Source of the DNA: HGM13233 sp964478515
GTDB lineage: Bacteria > Bacillota > Clostridia > Oscillospirales > Ruminococcaceae
DNA: 64,000 nt
Direction: 5' to 3'
Assembly: GCA_964478515.1 (NCBI GenBank)
Contig: CAYZIL010000003.1
Span: forward strand, 56,361 to 120,360
Part shown: one piece after another, positions 16,712 through 25,572 of the stretch
Numbering within the stretch: position 1 is the stretch's first letter
How the letters are laid out: each line of letters begins with the position of its first letter
The notes under the pieces: generated by a model
Database searches by the model: none
Seen by the model: only the letters and a program-made list of their open reading frames with translations
What the model was told of the DNA's origin: nothing
Translations under genes and position numbers: made by a program

Positions 16712-16759
16712 AAAAAATATCAGCGCCCCCGAGACAGTTATTCTGTGTCGGGGGCGCTG
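16712..16759 (-). terminator. Terminator of the alaS-to-holA transcript
   Basis: A 17-bp stem with one mismatch (16721-16737 with 16743-16759), followed on the minus strand by ATATTTTTTTTT. Confidence 0.85.
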
Positions 16760-16838
16760 TTGCGCTGGCAAAATAATATCGTGTCGCGGGAATTGCCCGC
16801 GCCTAACAATTAATAGTTACTTCCCTTTTGAACAGCGC

Positions 16839-17864
16839 TCAAGGCGCACACCCCAGCACTGCGAGCAGTTCCGCCAGTGCCGTCTCCAGCAATATTCGGT
16901 TGTCGGCGGCAGAGGATTTCATCTGCTCGTCAAGGCGGCACAAAAGAGCCATTGCGCTTTCCAGCTGCGCCACGCTGTAACGGCTGCACTGGTCGTAGGC
17001 GACGCCAAGCGCCCGGTCGTTTTTTTTGTAGCTGAATGTATCGTTGAGCCACTGTTGGCTCTTGCCGCTGTCCTTTGCCAGACGACAGCGGTACATATTG
17101 ACGAGCGAGCTGTTGAGCGCGGCGCTGACGGCAAGCGGCTCGCGCCGCTCGTCGAGCAGTTCGCAAAGCTTGCGCTGCGCGCCGGCGCCGTCCCGCCGCG
17201 CTATGCTGCGCATAATATCGAAAACGTTTGCTTCCATTGTGCGTACCGACACGGCACGCACATCGTTGAGCGTCACTCTGCCGTACGCGGCGTGGGCGGC
17301 CGCCTTTTCTATTTCGCGGCTGAGCAGGTTCAAGTCGTCGCCGCAAAGGCCGATAAGCTCGCGGCCGGCCGACGCGTCCAGCTCGCAGCCGAGCCGCGCG
17401 GCAATGGCCTGCAGCAGGTTTTCAAGCTCGCTGCCCGACTTAACGTGCAGCTCTACCACGGCGCTGTTTGCCGCCGCGCTCACCGCCTGCAGGCACTTTT
17501 TGCCAACAGAAAAGCGCTTGTCGTCGTAATAGGCGCGGCAGACCACACAGACAAAATCCGGCAGTTGGGCGAAGAGCGCCGCAATCTCTTCAAGCTTTTT
17601 GTCACCGAGCTTTTCTGCTTTGAATTCGTCAATAAGCACCAACTTGCACCCGTCGACAAAAAACGGCACAGTAATGAGCGCCGCTTGCAGTTCGAATATG
17701 TCGAGAACCGCGGCGTCAAAGCGCTGAACGTCGCCGCCGCAGGCTTTGGTTATGCTGCGCACGCAACTGTCAAGCAAAAACAGTTCGTTGCCGACGACAT
17801 AATATACCGACTTCAGTCCGCTCGCCAGCGATTTTTTTAAGTTTTTTTCGTTGAGATTGTCCAT
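16839..17864 (-). CDS. holA: DNA polymerase III subunit delta
   Basis: 341 residues, normal length. The N-terminal AAA+-like fold (YYVVGNELFLLD, FFVDGCKLVLIDEF) and C-terminal collar domain (LLSREIEKAA, EANVFDIMRSIARRD) match HolA. It opens the sliding clamp within the clamp loader. AAGGTGAG at the end of comEC serves as its ribosome site, so it is coupled to comEC, the usual comEC-holA order in Bacillota. Confidence 0.95.
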   Translation of the reverse strand: MDNLNEKNLKKSLASGLKSVYYVVGNELFLLDSCVRSITKACGGDVQRFDAAVLDIFELQAALITVPFFVDGCKLVLIDEFKAEKLGDKKLEEIAALFAQLPDFVCVVCRAYYDDKRFSVGKKCLQAVSAAANSAVVELHVKSGSELENLLQAIAARLGCELDASAGRELIGLCGDDLNLLSREIEKAAAHAAYGRVTLNDVRAVSVRTMEANVFDIMRSIARRDGAGAQRKLCELLDERREPLAVSAALNSSLVNMYRCRLAKDSGKSQQWLNDTFSYKKNDRALGVAYDQCSRYSVAQLESAMALLCRLDEQMKSSAADNRILLETALAELLAVLGCAP

Positions 17865-17866
17865 CG

Positions 17867-19903
17867 TCAGCTCACCTTGTATGTGCCGTCTTCGTATACA
17901 TGTATTACCGTGCTGCCGCTGCCGGCAGCGACCGTCTGGGCGCGAGCGAGCGTTTTCGGCGCGCTCAGCGCGCCCGCGTCGGCCATAATTATTATATCAT
18001 AGTTGCCGCCGCTCGGCACTGTTTGCGAGTCAATGACATAAATCAGCGAAAAATCACCGCTGAGCAGCGTTATATATTGATAGCTGCCGTCCTGAATATA
18101 TGCTCTGACGTAAAAACCGCCGCTGCCGACATAATAACCGTGCGGAAAGTCCGCGTCCGAAAGGCGACTCTGACTCATTACATATTCGGCGTTGCAGTTG
18201 CGCTCAAAATAGGAATCGAACGCGGCGCTGTCACAATTTATGTCCGCGGCAAACAAAAAGGTCTGCGTGCCGTGCCGCTGCGCATAGCTCACAGCGCGGT
18301 ACAGTTCGTACTCGCTGCGGCCCCAAAACAGCAATGCACTGTCCTCACCGCTGCCGACTATCAGCGAATTGCCGCTGTTTGCGCTTATGACCGTTACTGT
18401 ATGTCCGCCGGGCCGCCAAAACAGCAGCGTCAATACCAGCGCACAAGCTAGCAGCGGCGCCGACAGCCAATACCACTTGAGCCTGCCGCGCCCCAAAGCC
18501 GCCCAGACAAGCAGCAGCAGCACCGCCGCGAGCAAAAACAGCCGAAAAGGAACAGCAGAAAGGTCCACCGCCGCGTGCGGCACAGCGGCAAGCAGACTGC
18601 ACATTTTTATTATGTAACGGCAGGCGAGCGTCGCCGCAATATGAATGACATGAAACAGTCCGCTCATTGGCAGCAACAGCGTGCAGACGACCAACAGCAG
18701 ACACAGCACTATCGCCGCGGGTACCATCCAGACGACAAGCAAATTGCTCAGCGGCGCTACCAAAGAGACCGGCAGCGCGAAAGCCATGCATATCGGCACA
18801 GTCGCCGCCGCCAGCAGCAGAGGCGTGAGCATGAGCATTGTCAGCTGCAAAAGGCGCCGCCGCCCCGCAAACGGCCGCCGCTTACCGAGAAGCGCGCTCA
18901 GCGCCGGCACCGCTGTCGTCAGCACCGCCGTACAGGCAAAGGTAAGCCAAAAACCGGCGTTTCCCAGCGCCGCGCGGTCAACAAGCGCTATGAGTGCCGC
19001 CGCGAAAGACAGCGTCGTCGCCGTGTCTGACGGCCGGCCGCTGAGCTGTGCGGCGCACATTATCAGCTGCATAATTGCCACTCTGAGCAGCGACGGCGTC
19101 GGCCCGCAAAGTACTATAAAAAAGCTCACCGTCGCCAGTGCAAACAGCGCTTTCAGCCACGGCGGCGCGCCGCAGCGCTCAAGCAGCTTTTGCACGACGA
19201 AGCACATTATTGATATATGCAGTCCCGACAGCACCAGAATATGCACCGCCCCGCTGCGCACAAAAACGTCATACAGCGCATAGCTCATTTCGCCGCGCTC
19301 GCCGAGCGTCATGGCCGCCGCCAGCACTCCCTCGTCGCCGGGCAGCGTGCGGTACAACAGCGCCGCCATAGAACTGCCGATTTTGTGAATCGCGCTCAGC
19401 AGCGGCCTTTTCCCTGTTCTTATTACAACGTTCTGCGCCGAGCTGCCGCGCAGCTCGGCGCTGTCGGTCGGCTCTAAGCGCACAGTGCAGCAAATGCCGT
19501 CGCCGGCCCGGCAATTTTCGCGCAGATATACCGCGGCGGAAAAGCGGCAGCTGTCGCCGTCAACCTCGCTGACGCTGACGTCAACAAGATAGCAGCCCTC
19601 GCTGACACGCTGTGTGTCTGTCAGCGTGCCGCTCAAAGTGACTGCGCGGCCGCAGTAGGCGTCGGCTGTGCGCTGCTGCGCGCACAGGGCGGCAAAATTC
19701 ACAGTAAACCCAACGGCGAGCGCCGCCAGCACCACAGCCGCCCTTTTCACGCCTGCTGAATTTTTCGCCGCCCTTATTGCCAAAACGAACAGCACAAGAC
19801 AAATTGCGGCAGCCGCGACGCTGAGTCCCCTGCCAAGCAAAAAATAGGCGACCGCCAGCGCTGTAAGCATACAAAGGCAAAACAGCGCCAACGGTCGCTT
19901 CAT
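17867..19903 (-). CDS. comEC: ComEC/Rec2-type DNA-uptake channel with degenerate nuclease-like tail
   Basis: 678 residues. An N-terminal DUF4131 region (two or three membrane segments, then a beta domain with FSAAVYLRENC) precedes the multi-pass Competence domain holding VHILVLSGLHIS near residue 225. The last 180 residues occupy the position of the metallo-beta-lactamase domain but show no HxHxDH metal motif (TVTVISANSGNSLIVG opens it). Known ComEC carries single-stranded DNA into the cytoplasm, and the missing domain is thought to degrade the other strand. GAGGTAAT precedes the ATG. Confidence 0.88.
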   Translation of the reverse strand: MKRPLALFCLCMLTALAVAYFLLGRGLSVAAAAICLVLFVLAIRAAKNSAGVKRAAVVLAALAVGFTVNFAALCAQQRTADAYCGRAVTLSGTLTDTQRVSEGCYLVDVSVSEVDGDSCRFSAAVYLRENCRAGDGICCTVRLEPTDSAELRGSSAQNVVIRTGKRPLLSAIHKIGSSMAALLYRTLPGDEGVLAAAMTLGERGEMSYALYDVFVRSGAVHILVLSGLHISIMCFVVQKLLERCGAPPWLKALFALATVSFFIVLCGPTPSLLRVAIMQLIMCAAQLSGRPSDTATTLSFAAALIALVDRAALGNAGFWLTFACTAVLTTAVPALSALLGKRRPFAGRRRLLQLTMLMLTPLLLAAATVPICMAFALPVSLVAPLSNLLVVWMVPAAIVLCLLLVVCTLLLPMSGLFHVIHIAATLACRYIIKMCSLLAAVPHAAVDLSAVPFRLFLLAAVLLLLVWAALGRGRLKWYWLSAPLLACALVLTLLFWRPGGHTVTVISANSGNSLIVGSGEDSALLFWGRSEYELYRAVSYAQRHGTQTFLFAADINCDSAAFDSYFERNCNAEYVMSQSRLSDADFPHGYYVGSGGFYVRAYIQDGSYQYITLLSGDFSLIYVIDSQTVPSGGNYDIIIMADAGALSAPKTLARAQTVAAGSGSTVIHVYEDGTYKVS

Positions 19904-19938
19904 TTTTATTACCTCGAAAGAATAATATCGCGGTAAAA

Positions 19939-20499
19939 TTACTTCTGCAAATTTCCCTCGCCGTCAAAAAGCGGCAGCACTTCAAGATAGCTTATGTCGT
20001 CGCGCTCAGCTGCGACGCCTTCGGCAAGGACAGCGGCCTTACCGACGACAGTGCCGGTAGACTTTTTGACCATCTCTTCCATCGCGTACAGCGAGCCGCC
20101 GGTGCTGATAACGTCGTCAACTATAAGTATGCGTTTGCCGTTGAGCATCTCCATCTCGCCGCTGTCCAAAAACAGCCGCTGCATGCGGGCGGTCGAAATG
20201 GATTTGACCTCTATTTCAATCGGGTCCTTCATATAGAGCTTGCTCATTTTGCGCGCCACGATATAGGTTTTGCCGCTTTGCCGCGACATCTCGTAAGCGA
20301 GCGGAATGCCCTTGGCCTCGGCGGTGAAAATAATATCGAATTCCGGCGTCTTTTTTATCAATTGCTCGGCGCATTTCACAGTCAGGTCGACGTCCGAGAA
20401 CATAATAAACGCGGCTATTGAAAGCTCGTCGTTTATACGGCAGATGGGCAGCGAACGTTCAAGACCGGCGATTTTCATTTTGTGGACTTTGTTTTCCAT
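19939..20499 (-). CDS. Purine-type phosphoribosyltransferase (Apt-like)
   Basis: 186 residues. The PRPP-binding loop is ILIVDDVISTGGSL near residue 123, and FTAEAKGIPLA supplies the upstream PRTase loop. Length and arrangement match adenine or xanthine phosphoribosyltransferases; the base cannot be decided from sequence. It lies between HIT and comEC in a co-directional run. Confidence 0.8.
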   Translation of the reverse strand: MENKVHKMKIAGLERSLPICRINDELSIAAFIMFSDVDLTVKCAEQLIKKTPEFDIIFTAEAKGIPLAYEMSRQSGKTYIVARKMSKLYMKDPIEIEVKSISTARMQRLFLDSGEMEMLNGKRILIVDDVISTGGSLYAMEEMVKKSTGTVVGKAAVLAEGVAAERDDISYLEVLPLFDGEGNLQK

Positions 20500-20535
20500 T
20501 GTTATTCTCCTTAAATCTTATAAAGCAGCCGGCGT

Positions 20536-20877
20536 TCAGCCCGGCGGCCAGCCGAACTCCCGCCCGGCAAGTATATGGAAGTGAAGGTGAGGCACCGACT
20601 GACCGGCGTCCTCGCCGTTATTGGCGACGACGCGGAAATTCTCGGCAATCCCCTTTTCTTTGACGATGCGCGCTATCACCGCAAACATCCGCCCGACTAA
20701 AGCGGCGTTCTCGGCGTCGACGTCGGCACAGCTTTGAATATGCTTTTTCGGCATTACCAGAATATGTGTCGGCGCGGCAGGCGCAATGTCGTTGATGGCG
20801 AGGATTTCGTCGTCTTCGTAGACCTTGGTGCTGGGCATCTCGCCGGCAATTATCTTACAGAAGATGCAATCTGCCAT
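20536..20877 (-). CDS. HIT-family protein (HinT-like nucleotide hydrolase)
   Basis: 113 residues, full length for HinT. The histidine triad is HLHFHILAG near residue 97, and the N-terminal CIFCKI motif is present. Family members hydrolyse nucleoside phosphoramidates and aminoacyl-adenylates, which fits its position 5 nt after alaS. Confidence 0.93.
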   Translation of the reverse strand: MADCIFCKIIAGEMPSTKVYEDDEILAINDIAPAAPTHILVMPKKHIQSCADVDAENAALVGRMFAVIARIVKEKGIAENFRVVANNGEDAGQSVPHLHFHILAGREFGWPPG

Positions 20878-20882
20878 GTGTT

Positions 20883-23525
20883 CTACCCTCTTTTCATCTG
20901 AGATATTATCTGCGGCAGCTGTTTGAGCGCCGCGTCAATCTTGGTTATGTCTTTGGCGCCGGCTTGCGCAAATTCCTTTTTGCCGCCGCCAGAACCGCCG
21001 GTAACTGCGGCCGCCGCCTTGGCGACGCTGCCGGCAAAAATACCGCTCTCGACCGCTTTTTCGCCGCAGCAGGCCGCAAAAGTGCCCTTTTCGCCGTTGA
21101 CCGCGGCCAGTACCGCCACAGCGCCCGAGTCACGTTCGCGCAGCGTGTCGCACAAAGTGCGCAGCGTGTCAACGTCTACGGCGTGCAGATTTGCTGAATA
21201 TACCGTGACGCCGTCGGTTTTCACGGCACTCTTTATTATATCATCAAGTTGGGACATCGCAAGCCTAGAATTAAGTTTTTCCACTTCGCGCTCGCGCTCG
21301 TGCAGTTCTGCCGCCACGGACTCGGCGCGGCGGGGCAGCTCGCTGACTGCGCTTATTTTCAGCGCCGCGGCGGTCTGCTCAAGCAGCTGCTGCCGCTCGT
21401 CCGAAAGCGCCAGTACGCCGAAACCGGTAGTACCCTCTATGCGGCGCACACCGGCGGCCACGGAGGACTCGCTGATTATCCGGAAAAGCCCCAGTTTGCC
21501 GGTATTGTCGACGTGGGTGCCGCCGCAAAATTCCTTGGAAAAGTCCGGCACTGTGACGACGCGCACGGTGTCGCCGTACTTTTCGCCGAACAGCGCCATG
21601 GCGCCCTCTTTTTTCGCCTGTTCTATTGGCATAACGTCGGTGTGCATTGGCACTGCCGCCATTATTTCCTCGTTGACTATGCGCTCCACCTGGCTGAGCT
21701 CGGCGGCGCTGACAGCCTCAAAGTGAGTAAAGTCGAAACGGACGCGGTGCTCGTCCACATAGGAACCGGCCTGGTGAACGTGTTCTCCCAGCACCCGGCG
21801 CAGCGCCGCTTGCAGCAGGTGCGCGGCGGTGTGGTTGCGCATTGTGGCGCTGCGTATTTCGACGTCAACTTGCGCCGTTACTTTGCCGGTGCGCAGCATT
21901 CCGTTTTTAACCGTGCCGCTGTGCACATAGTAGCCCTCCGGCGATTTGCGGCAGTCGCTGACGCCGACAACAGCGCCGTCCGCGGTGGTTATTGTGCCGC
22001 GGTCGCCTACCTGTCCGCCGCTCTCGGCATAAAACGGCGTTTTGTCAAGCACCAAGCGCACCTCGTCGCCCTCGCTCGCCGCGTCGGTCAGCTCGTTTGC
22101 GGCCGCTATCGCCAGCAGCTTCGCGTCGCACGCAAGTGTCTCGTAGCCGACAAATTCCGTCGCCTTGGCGCCGATGCCGCGGAAAAGGTCGCTCTCCCAG
22201 CTGAAATCGCGGCTCTTTGCGTCGGCACGGGCGCGTTCACGCTGCACCTTCATCAGCTCATTGTAACCTTGTTCGTCCACCGCAATGCCGCGCTCGGCCG
22301 CTATTTCGCGCGTCAGGTCAAGCGGAAAGCCGAACGTGTCGTTCAAACGGAAGGCGTCCTCGCCGCTGAGCGTGTCGCCGCCGTCGTTCTTTATTTGTTC
22401 GAGCAGCTCGCCGAGCAGCTCGCTGCCGGAGTCAATGGTCTTGGCAAAGCGCTCCTCTTCGGCCTTTATTACGCTGCGGATGTATTCGCGGTGCTCGTCA
22501 AGTTCGGGATAGGCGTTTTTGTTCTCGTCAATGACCGTGTCGCAGACCTCGTACAAAAACGGTTTCTTTATGCCCAGCAGCCGGCCGTGGCGGGCGGCGC
22601 GGCGCAACAGCCGGCGCAGCACATAACCGCGGCCCTCGTTGGCGGGGCCAACGCCGTCGCCTATCATGAACACAGTCGAACGCACGTGGTCGGTAATTAC
22701 GCGCAGCGAGACGTCTGTCGCCTCGTCGTGCTGTTTGTATTTTACATTTGCAATACGCTCAATGTGGCGCATTATGTTTTGCACGGTGTCGACCTCAAAC
22801 AGGTTGTCGACGCCCTGAACCACACAGGCCAAGCGCTCAAGCCCCATGCCGGTGTCAATGTTACCGTGCTCCATCTTCTCGTAATGGCCGTTGCCGTCGG
22901 AAATAAACTGGGTAAAGACAAGGTTCCACACCTCGACGTAGCGGTCGCAATCGCAGCCGACGGCGCACGTCGGTTTGCCGCAGCCGTACTTTTCGCCGCG
23001 GTCAAAATATATTTCGGAGCAGGGTCCGCACGGGCCGGAGCCGATTTCCCAAAAGTTGTCTTCACGGCCGAAACGCACCATGTGCTCGGGCGCGACGTCG
23101 ATTTCTTTTGTCCAAATGTCGTAGGCCTCGTCGTCGTCCTCAAACACCGAGATATACAGCTTGTCCGCCGGCAGTTTTACTACCTGGGTCATAAATTCCC
23201 ACGCCCAGTTGATGGCCTCGCGCTTAAAATAGTCGGCAAAGGAAAAGTTGCCGAGCATTTCAAAAAATGTGCCGTGGCGCGCCGTTTTGCCGACGCGCTC
23301 AATGTCGGGCGTGCGGATGCATTTCTGACAGGTCGTGGCGCGATTTCCGGGCACTTTTTTCAGCCCGAGAAAATATTTTTTCAGCGGCGCCATTCCGGAG
23401 TTTATCAGCAGCAGGCTCTTGTCGTCTTGCGGGATCAGCGGAAAGCTGTCCATGCGGTAATGCCCTTTGCTCTGGTAAAAGCTCAAAAACATTTCGCGCA
23501 GGTCGTTAAGTCCGGTCCATTCCAT
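20883..23525 (-). CDS. alaS: Alanine-tRNA ligase
   Basis: 880 residues. The class II catalytic core starts NDLREMFLSFYQSKGHYR with motif 2 in RATTCQKCIRTPDIERVG and HGTFFEMLGNFSF. An editing domain carries HTAAHLLQAAL (HxxxH) and FCGGTHVDNTG, and a C-Ala tail ends it. The start is the ATG at 23525 with AAGGTGAG 4 nt upstream; a longer frame runs back into the T-box leader. Expression is set by the leader described below, responding to uncharged tRNA-Ala. The gene is first in a run with HIT, PRTase, comEC and holA. Confidence 0.97.
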   Translation of the reverse strand: MEWTGLNDLREMFLSFYQSKGHYRMDSFPLIPQDDKSLLLINSGMAPLKKYFLGLKKVPGNRATTCQKCIRTPDIERVGKTARHGTFFEMLGNFSFADYFKREAINWAWEFMTQVVKLPADKLYISVFEDDDEAYDIWTKEIDVAPEHMVRFGREDNFWEIGSGPCGPCSEIYFDRGEKYGCGKPTCAVGCDCDRYVEVWNLVFTQFISDGNGHYEKMEHGNIDTGMGLERLACVVQGVDNLFEVDTVQNIMRHIERIANVKYKQHDEATDVSLRVITDHVRSTVFMIGDGVGPANEGRGYVLRRLLRRAARHGRLLGIKKPFLYEVCDTVIDENKNAYPELDEHREYIRSVIKAEEERFAKTIDSGSELLGELLEQIKNDGGDTLSGEDAFRLNDTFGFPLDLTREIAAERGIAVDEQGYNELMKVQRERARADAKSRDFSWESDLFRGIGAKATEFVGYETLACDAKLLAIAAANELTDAASEGDEVRLVLDKTPFYAESGGQVGDRGTITTADGAVVGVSDCRKSPEGYYVHSGTVKNGMLRTGKVTAQVDVEIRSATMRNHTAAHLLQAALRRVLGEHVHQAGSYVDEHRVRFDFTHFEAVSAAELSQVERIVNEEIMAAVPMHTDVMPIEQAKKEGAMALFGEKYGDTVRVVTVPDFSKEFCGGTHVDNTGKLGLFRIISESSVAAGVRRIEGTTGFGVLALSDERQQLLEQTAAALKISAVSELPRRAESVAAELHEREREVEKLNSRLAMSQLDDIIKSAVKTDGVTVYSANLHAVDVDTLRTLCDTLRERDSGAVAVLAAVNGEKGTFAACCGEKAVESGIFAGSVAKAAAAVTGGSGGGKKEFAQAGAKDITKIDAALKQLPQIISQMKRG

Positions 23526-23566
23526 TTTTCTCACCTTGATTATAAGTATTGATGTCCGTCGCAGGG

Positions 23567-23826
23567 CAAAAATATAGACCTTTGCCCCGACAATGGGACG
23601 AAGGTCATCTCTCCGCGGTACCACCCAAATTGCGTTAAAAACGCCGCTCGTTGCGACCTTAACGCGGTCTTACGGCGCGGTTTGTTCCGCGCGGCTCGTG
23701 GAGTGGCTTCCGCATTTTGCCGCAGCGGTCTTGCAGCCGAAGGACCGCCTCTCTGTGCCGGCAAAGCGACGGTTTTCTCCGTCTTAGCCTTTTATATATC
23801 TGTCCGGCCGCAGACGGCCGGCAACG
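23567..23826 (-). promoter_or_regulatory. T-box leader of alaS
   Basis: The T-box core TGGTACCGCGG lies at 23623-23613 on the minus strand. It is followed by a terminator hairpin (GACCTTCGTCCC 23606-23595 with GGGGCAAAGGTC 23588-23577) and TATATTTTT. Upstream is about 190 nt of structured leader with GC-rich stem I elements. It should bind uncharged tRNA-Ala and switch to the antiterminator. I could not place the GCN specifier codon with confidence. Confidence 0.93.
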
Positions 23827-23832
23827 GAACTA

Positions 23833-23861
23833 ATTATATCCGTATCGGCCATTTTTGTCAA
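23833..23861 (-). promoter_or_regulatory. alaS promoter (consensus)
   Basis: Minus strand TTGACA (23861-23856), 17 bp, TATAAT (23838-23833). Both boxes are perfect consensus. Confidence 0.93.
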
Positions 23862-23868
23862 ATATTGC

Positions 23869-25467
23869 TCAGGGCAGCGGCTCGCTCGCATAAAGCCGGT
23901 CGGCGACGGCAGCAAAAACATTTGCCGCGCGCACGTCGCCGTCGCCGCCTATTTCCGACATGGTGACAATAACGTATTCCGGCTCGTCCGCCGGCAGCCA
24001 GCCGGCAAACCAGCTTATTTGGTATTGGGTGCCGTCGGCCGTGTACCGGCCCGTTTCGGCGGTGCCCGTTTTGCCGCAGGCGTCGACATATTGCGGCGCA
24101 GCCGCGCGGCCGGTGCCGTCGCTGACGACAAGCGCCAGACTTTGAGCAATGCTTTGCGCGGCGCTTTCGCTGACTACCCGGTAGCTTTGTGCTTGTGCGG
24201 GCTCGTCGCTCAAGCCGTAAACAGTACCGACATGCCTTACCAGCGTCGGCACCGTGTATTCGCCGCCGTTGGCAAAGCAGTTAATCATTGCCGCAATTTG
24301 CAGCGGGTCGGCAAGCAGCAGACCCTGACCGAACGCATGGTTGCACAATTCGGAAATGTTGTTGAGCTCGCTCTCGCTGGGCAAATAGCCGCCGGCGCTG
24401 CCAAGGCCGTTGTAGAGGTCTATGCCATCGCCGAAACCCAGCTGCGCCGCCTTGGCTCTTATTGCCGCCGCGCCGACGTGCTGCGCGAGCGCAATGTGAA
24501 AACAGTTGCACGAACAGGCCATGGCCCCCGCCATGTCCAGCTCCCCGTGAGCAGTGCCGTTCGAGCAGTGAAAAACCGTACCGTCCACTTCTATGCTGCC
24601 GGTGCAGGTGTAGGTGAAGTCGTCAATGCCGGCGTCGAGCGCCGCAGCTTGTATTACCGGTTTGTACACCGACCCGACACTGTAGGAGGTGAGTGTGCGG
24701 TTTACCAGCGCCGAGTCGTCCGCCGCAATCGCGGCGGCAACGTCATACTGGTCAAAATCGGGGCGGCTGACAAGGGCGCGTATCTCGCCGTTTGAGGAGT
24801 CCAACACCACTATTGCGCCCTTGTAGAGCAGCTCGTCCGCCACTGCCTCTGCCGCAGCTTGTACCTGCGCGTCCAGCGTCAGCTGCACACTCAGCGGGCT
24901 GGCCTCGGTGCCGCTGACATTGACGGCAGTTCCCGTCATGACCTGCCCATAGGCGTCTACCGTAAAGTTCACTCTCGCCGTTCGAGTAGCGGCGGCAAAC
25001 ATGCTCTCAAACACCCGCTCCAGCCCGCTGACGCCGACGCCGTCGCCGTTCAAGTAGCCGAGTATATGGGCCGCCGTACCGCTGTAGCGCACCGGCAGCG
25101 CAATACCGGTAACGCCGAAATGCTCCGGCAGCTCTTGCGTGACGCGCACCAAAAAAGGGCTGTTCCCTGCACAGCAGTTTTCAAAATATTCGCGCTCTCC
25201 CTCGTAGACATAAGCGGTTATATTGACCGCCCCGACAGTGCCGGGAATAACGACGGCGCTGTGTTCGCTTTGCGCGGAGGTAAGCTTTACGCCGTTGCAG
25301 TCGTAAAAATCCGGCCGCAGCGTGCCGGCGGTAACCGTAAAACTGCGCTGACTTGCCGCAGCCGCCGCGTACCAACCGTCTGTCATTATTCCCTGCAAGC
25401 GCAGCATCAGCGCGCAGGCCGCCGCCGCAAACAGCACATAAACAATTATGACACGTCTTATTTTCAT
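23869..25467 (-). CDS. Penicillin-binding transpeptidase (FtsI/SpoVD/PBP2-like, short)
   Basis: 532 residues. An N-terminal single membrane anchor (residues 4-22) is followed by a dimerisation-type domain and the transpeptidase domain. Active-site motifs: SVYK (SxxK) near residue 275, SCN (SxN) near 322, and KTG in CGKTGTAE near 458. It cross-links peptidoglycan outside the membrane. It is shorter than typical FtsI and lacks PASTA repeats. I use the ATG at 25467 rather than the GTG 15 bp upstream. Not in a dcw cluster; it sits between groEL and alaS, separated from both by a terminator and a promoter, so the cell process it serves (division, elongation or cortex) is open. Confidence 0.87.
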   Translation of the reverse strand: MKIRRVIIVYVLFAAAACALMLRLQGIMTDGWYAAAAASQRSFTVTAGTLRPDFYDCNGVKLTSAQSEHSAVVIPGTVGAVNITAYVYEGEREYFENCCAGNSPFLVRVTQELPEHFGVTGIALPVRYSGTAAHILGYLNGDGVGVSGLERVFESMFAAATRTARVNFTVDAYGQVMTGTAVNVSGTEASPLSVQLTLDAQVQAAAEAVADELLYKGAIVVLDSSNGEIRALVSRPDFDQYDVAAAIAADDSALVNRTLTSYSVGSVYKPVIQAAALDAGIDDFTYTCTGSIEVDGTVFHCSNGTAHGELDMAGAMACSCNCFHIALAQHVGAAAIRAKAAQLGFGDGIDLYNGLGSAGGYLPSESELNNISELCNHAFGQGLLLADPLQIAAMINCFANGGEYTVPTLVRHVGTVYGLSDEPAQAQSYRVVSESAAQSIAQSLALVVSDGTGRAAAPQYVDACGKTGTAETGRYTADGTQYQISWFAGWLPADEPEYVIVTMSEIGGDGDVRAANVFAAVADRLYASEPLP

Positions 25468-25504
25468 AAGTTCGCCCCCCACTTTATAAGTATTGCCGCG
25501 GCGG

Positions 25505-25544
25505 CGAAAAATAAACAGAGCCGTCCCTTTCGGAACGGCTCTGT
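25505..25544 (-). terminator. groES-groEL terminator
   Basis: Stem ACAGAGCCGT... (25544 side) with ACGGCTCTGT (25515 side), GAAA-type loop, then TTTATTTTT on the minus strand. Confidence 0.9.
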
Positions 25545-25572
25545 CAAAAGAGCAATATCGGTTATTTGCGGA

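Larger units (their letters stand above)
16503..16838. other. Convergent intergenic region with terminators only
   Basis: 336 bp without a supported gene. It carries small hairpins after the plus operon (16538-16555, 16591-16605, and GGGCTTGC with GCAAGCCC near 16637-16671) and the strong minus-strand terminator at 16721-16759. Confidence 0.7.

Noticed and set aside
21249..23552. 767-codon open frame antisense to alaS
   Set aside because: It mirrors alaS in a GC-rich gene whose codon bias removes antisense stops; no domain, start signal or family is visible, and alaS is certain.
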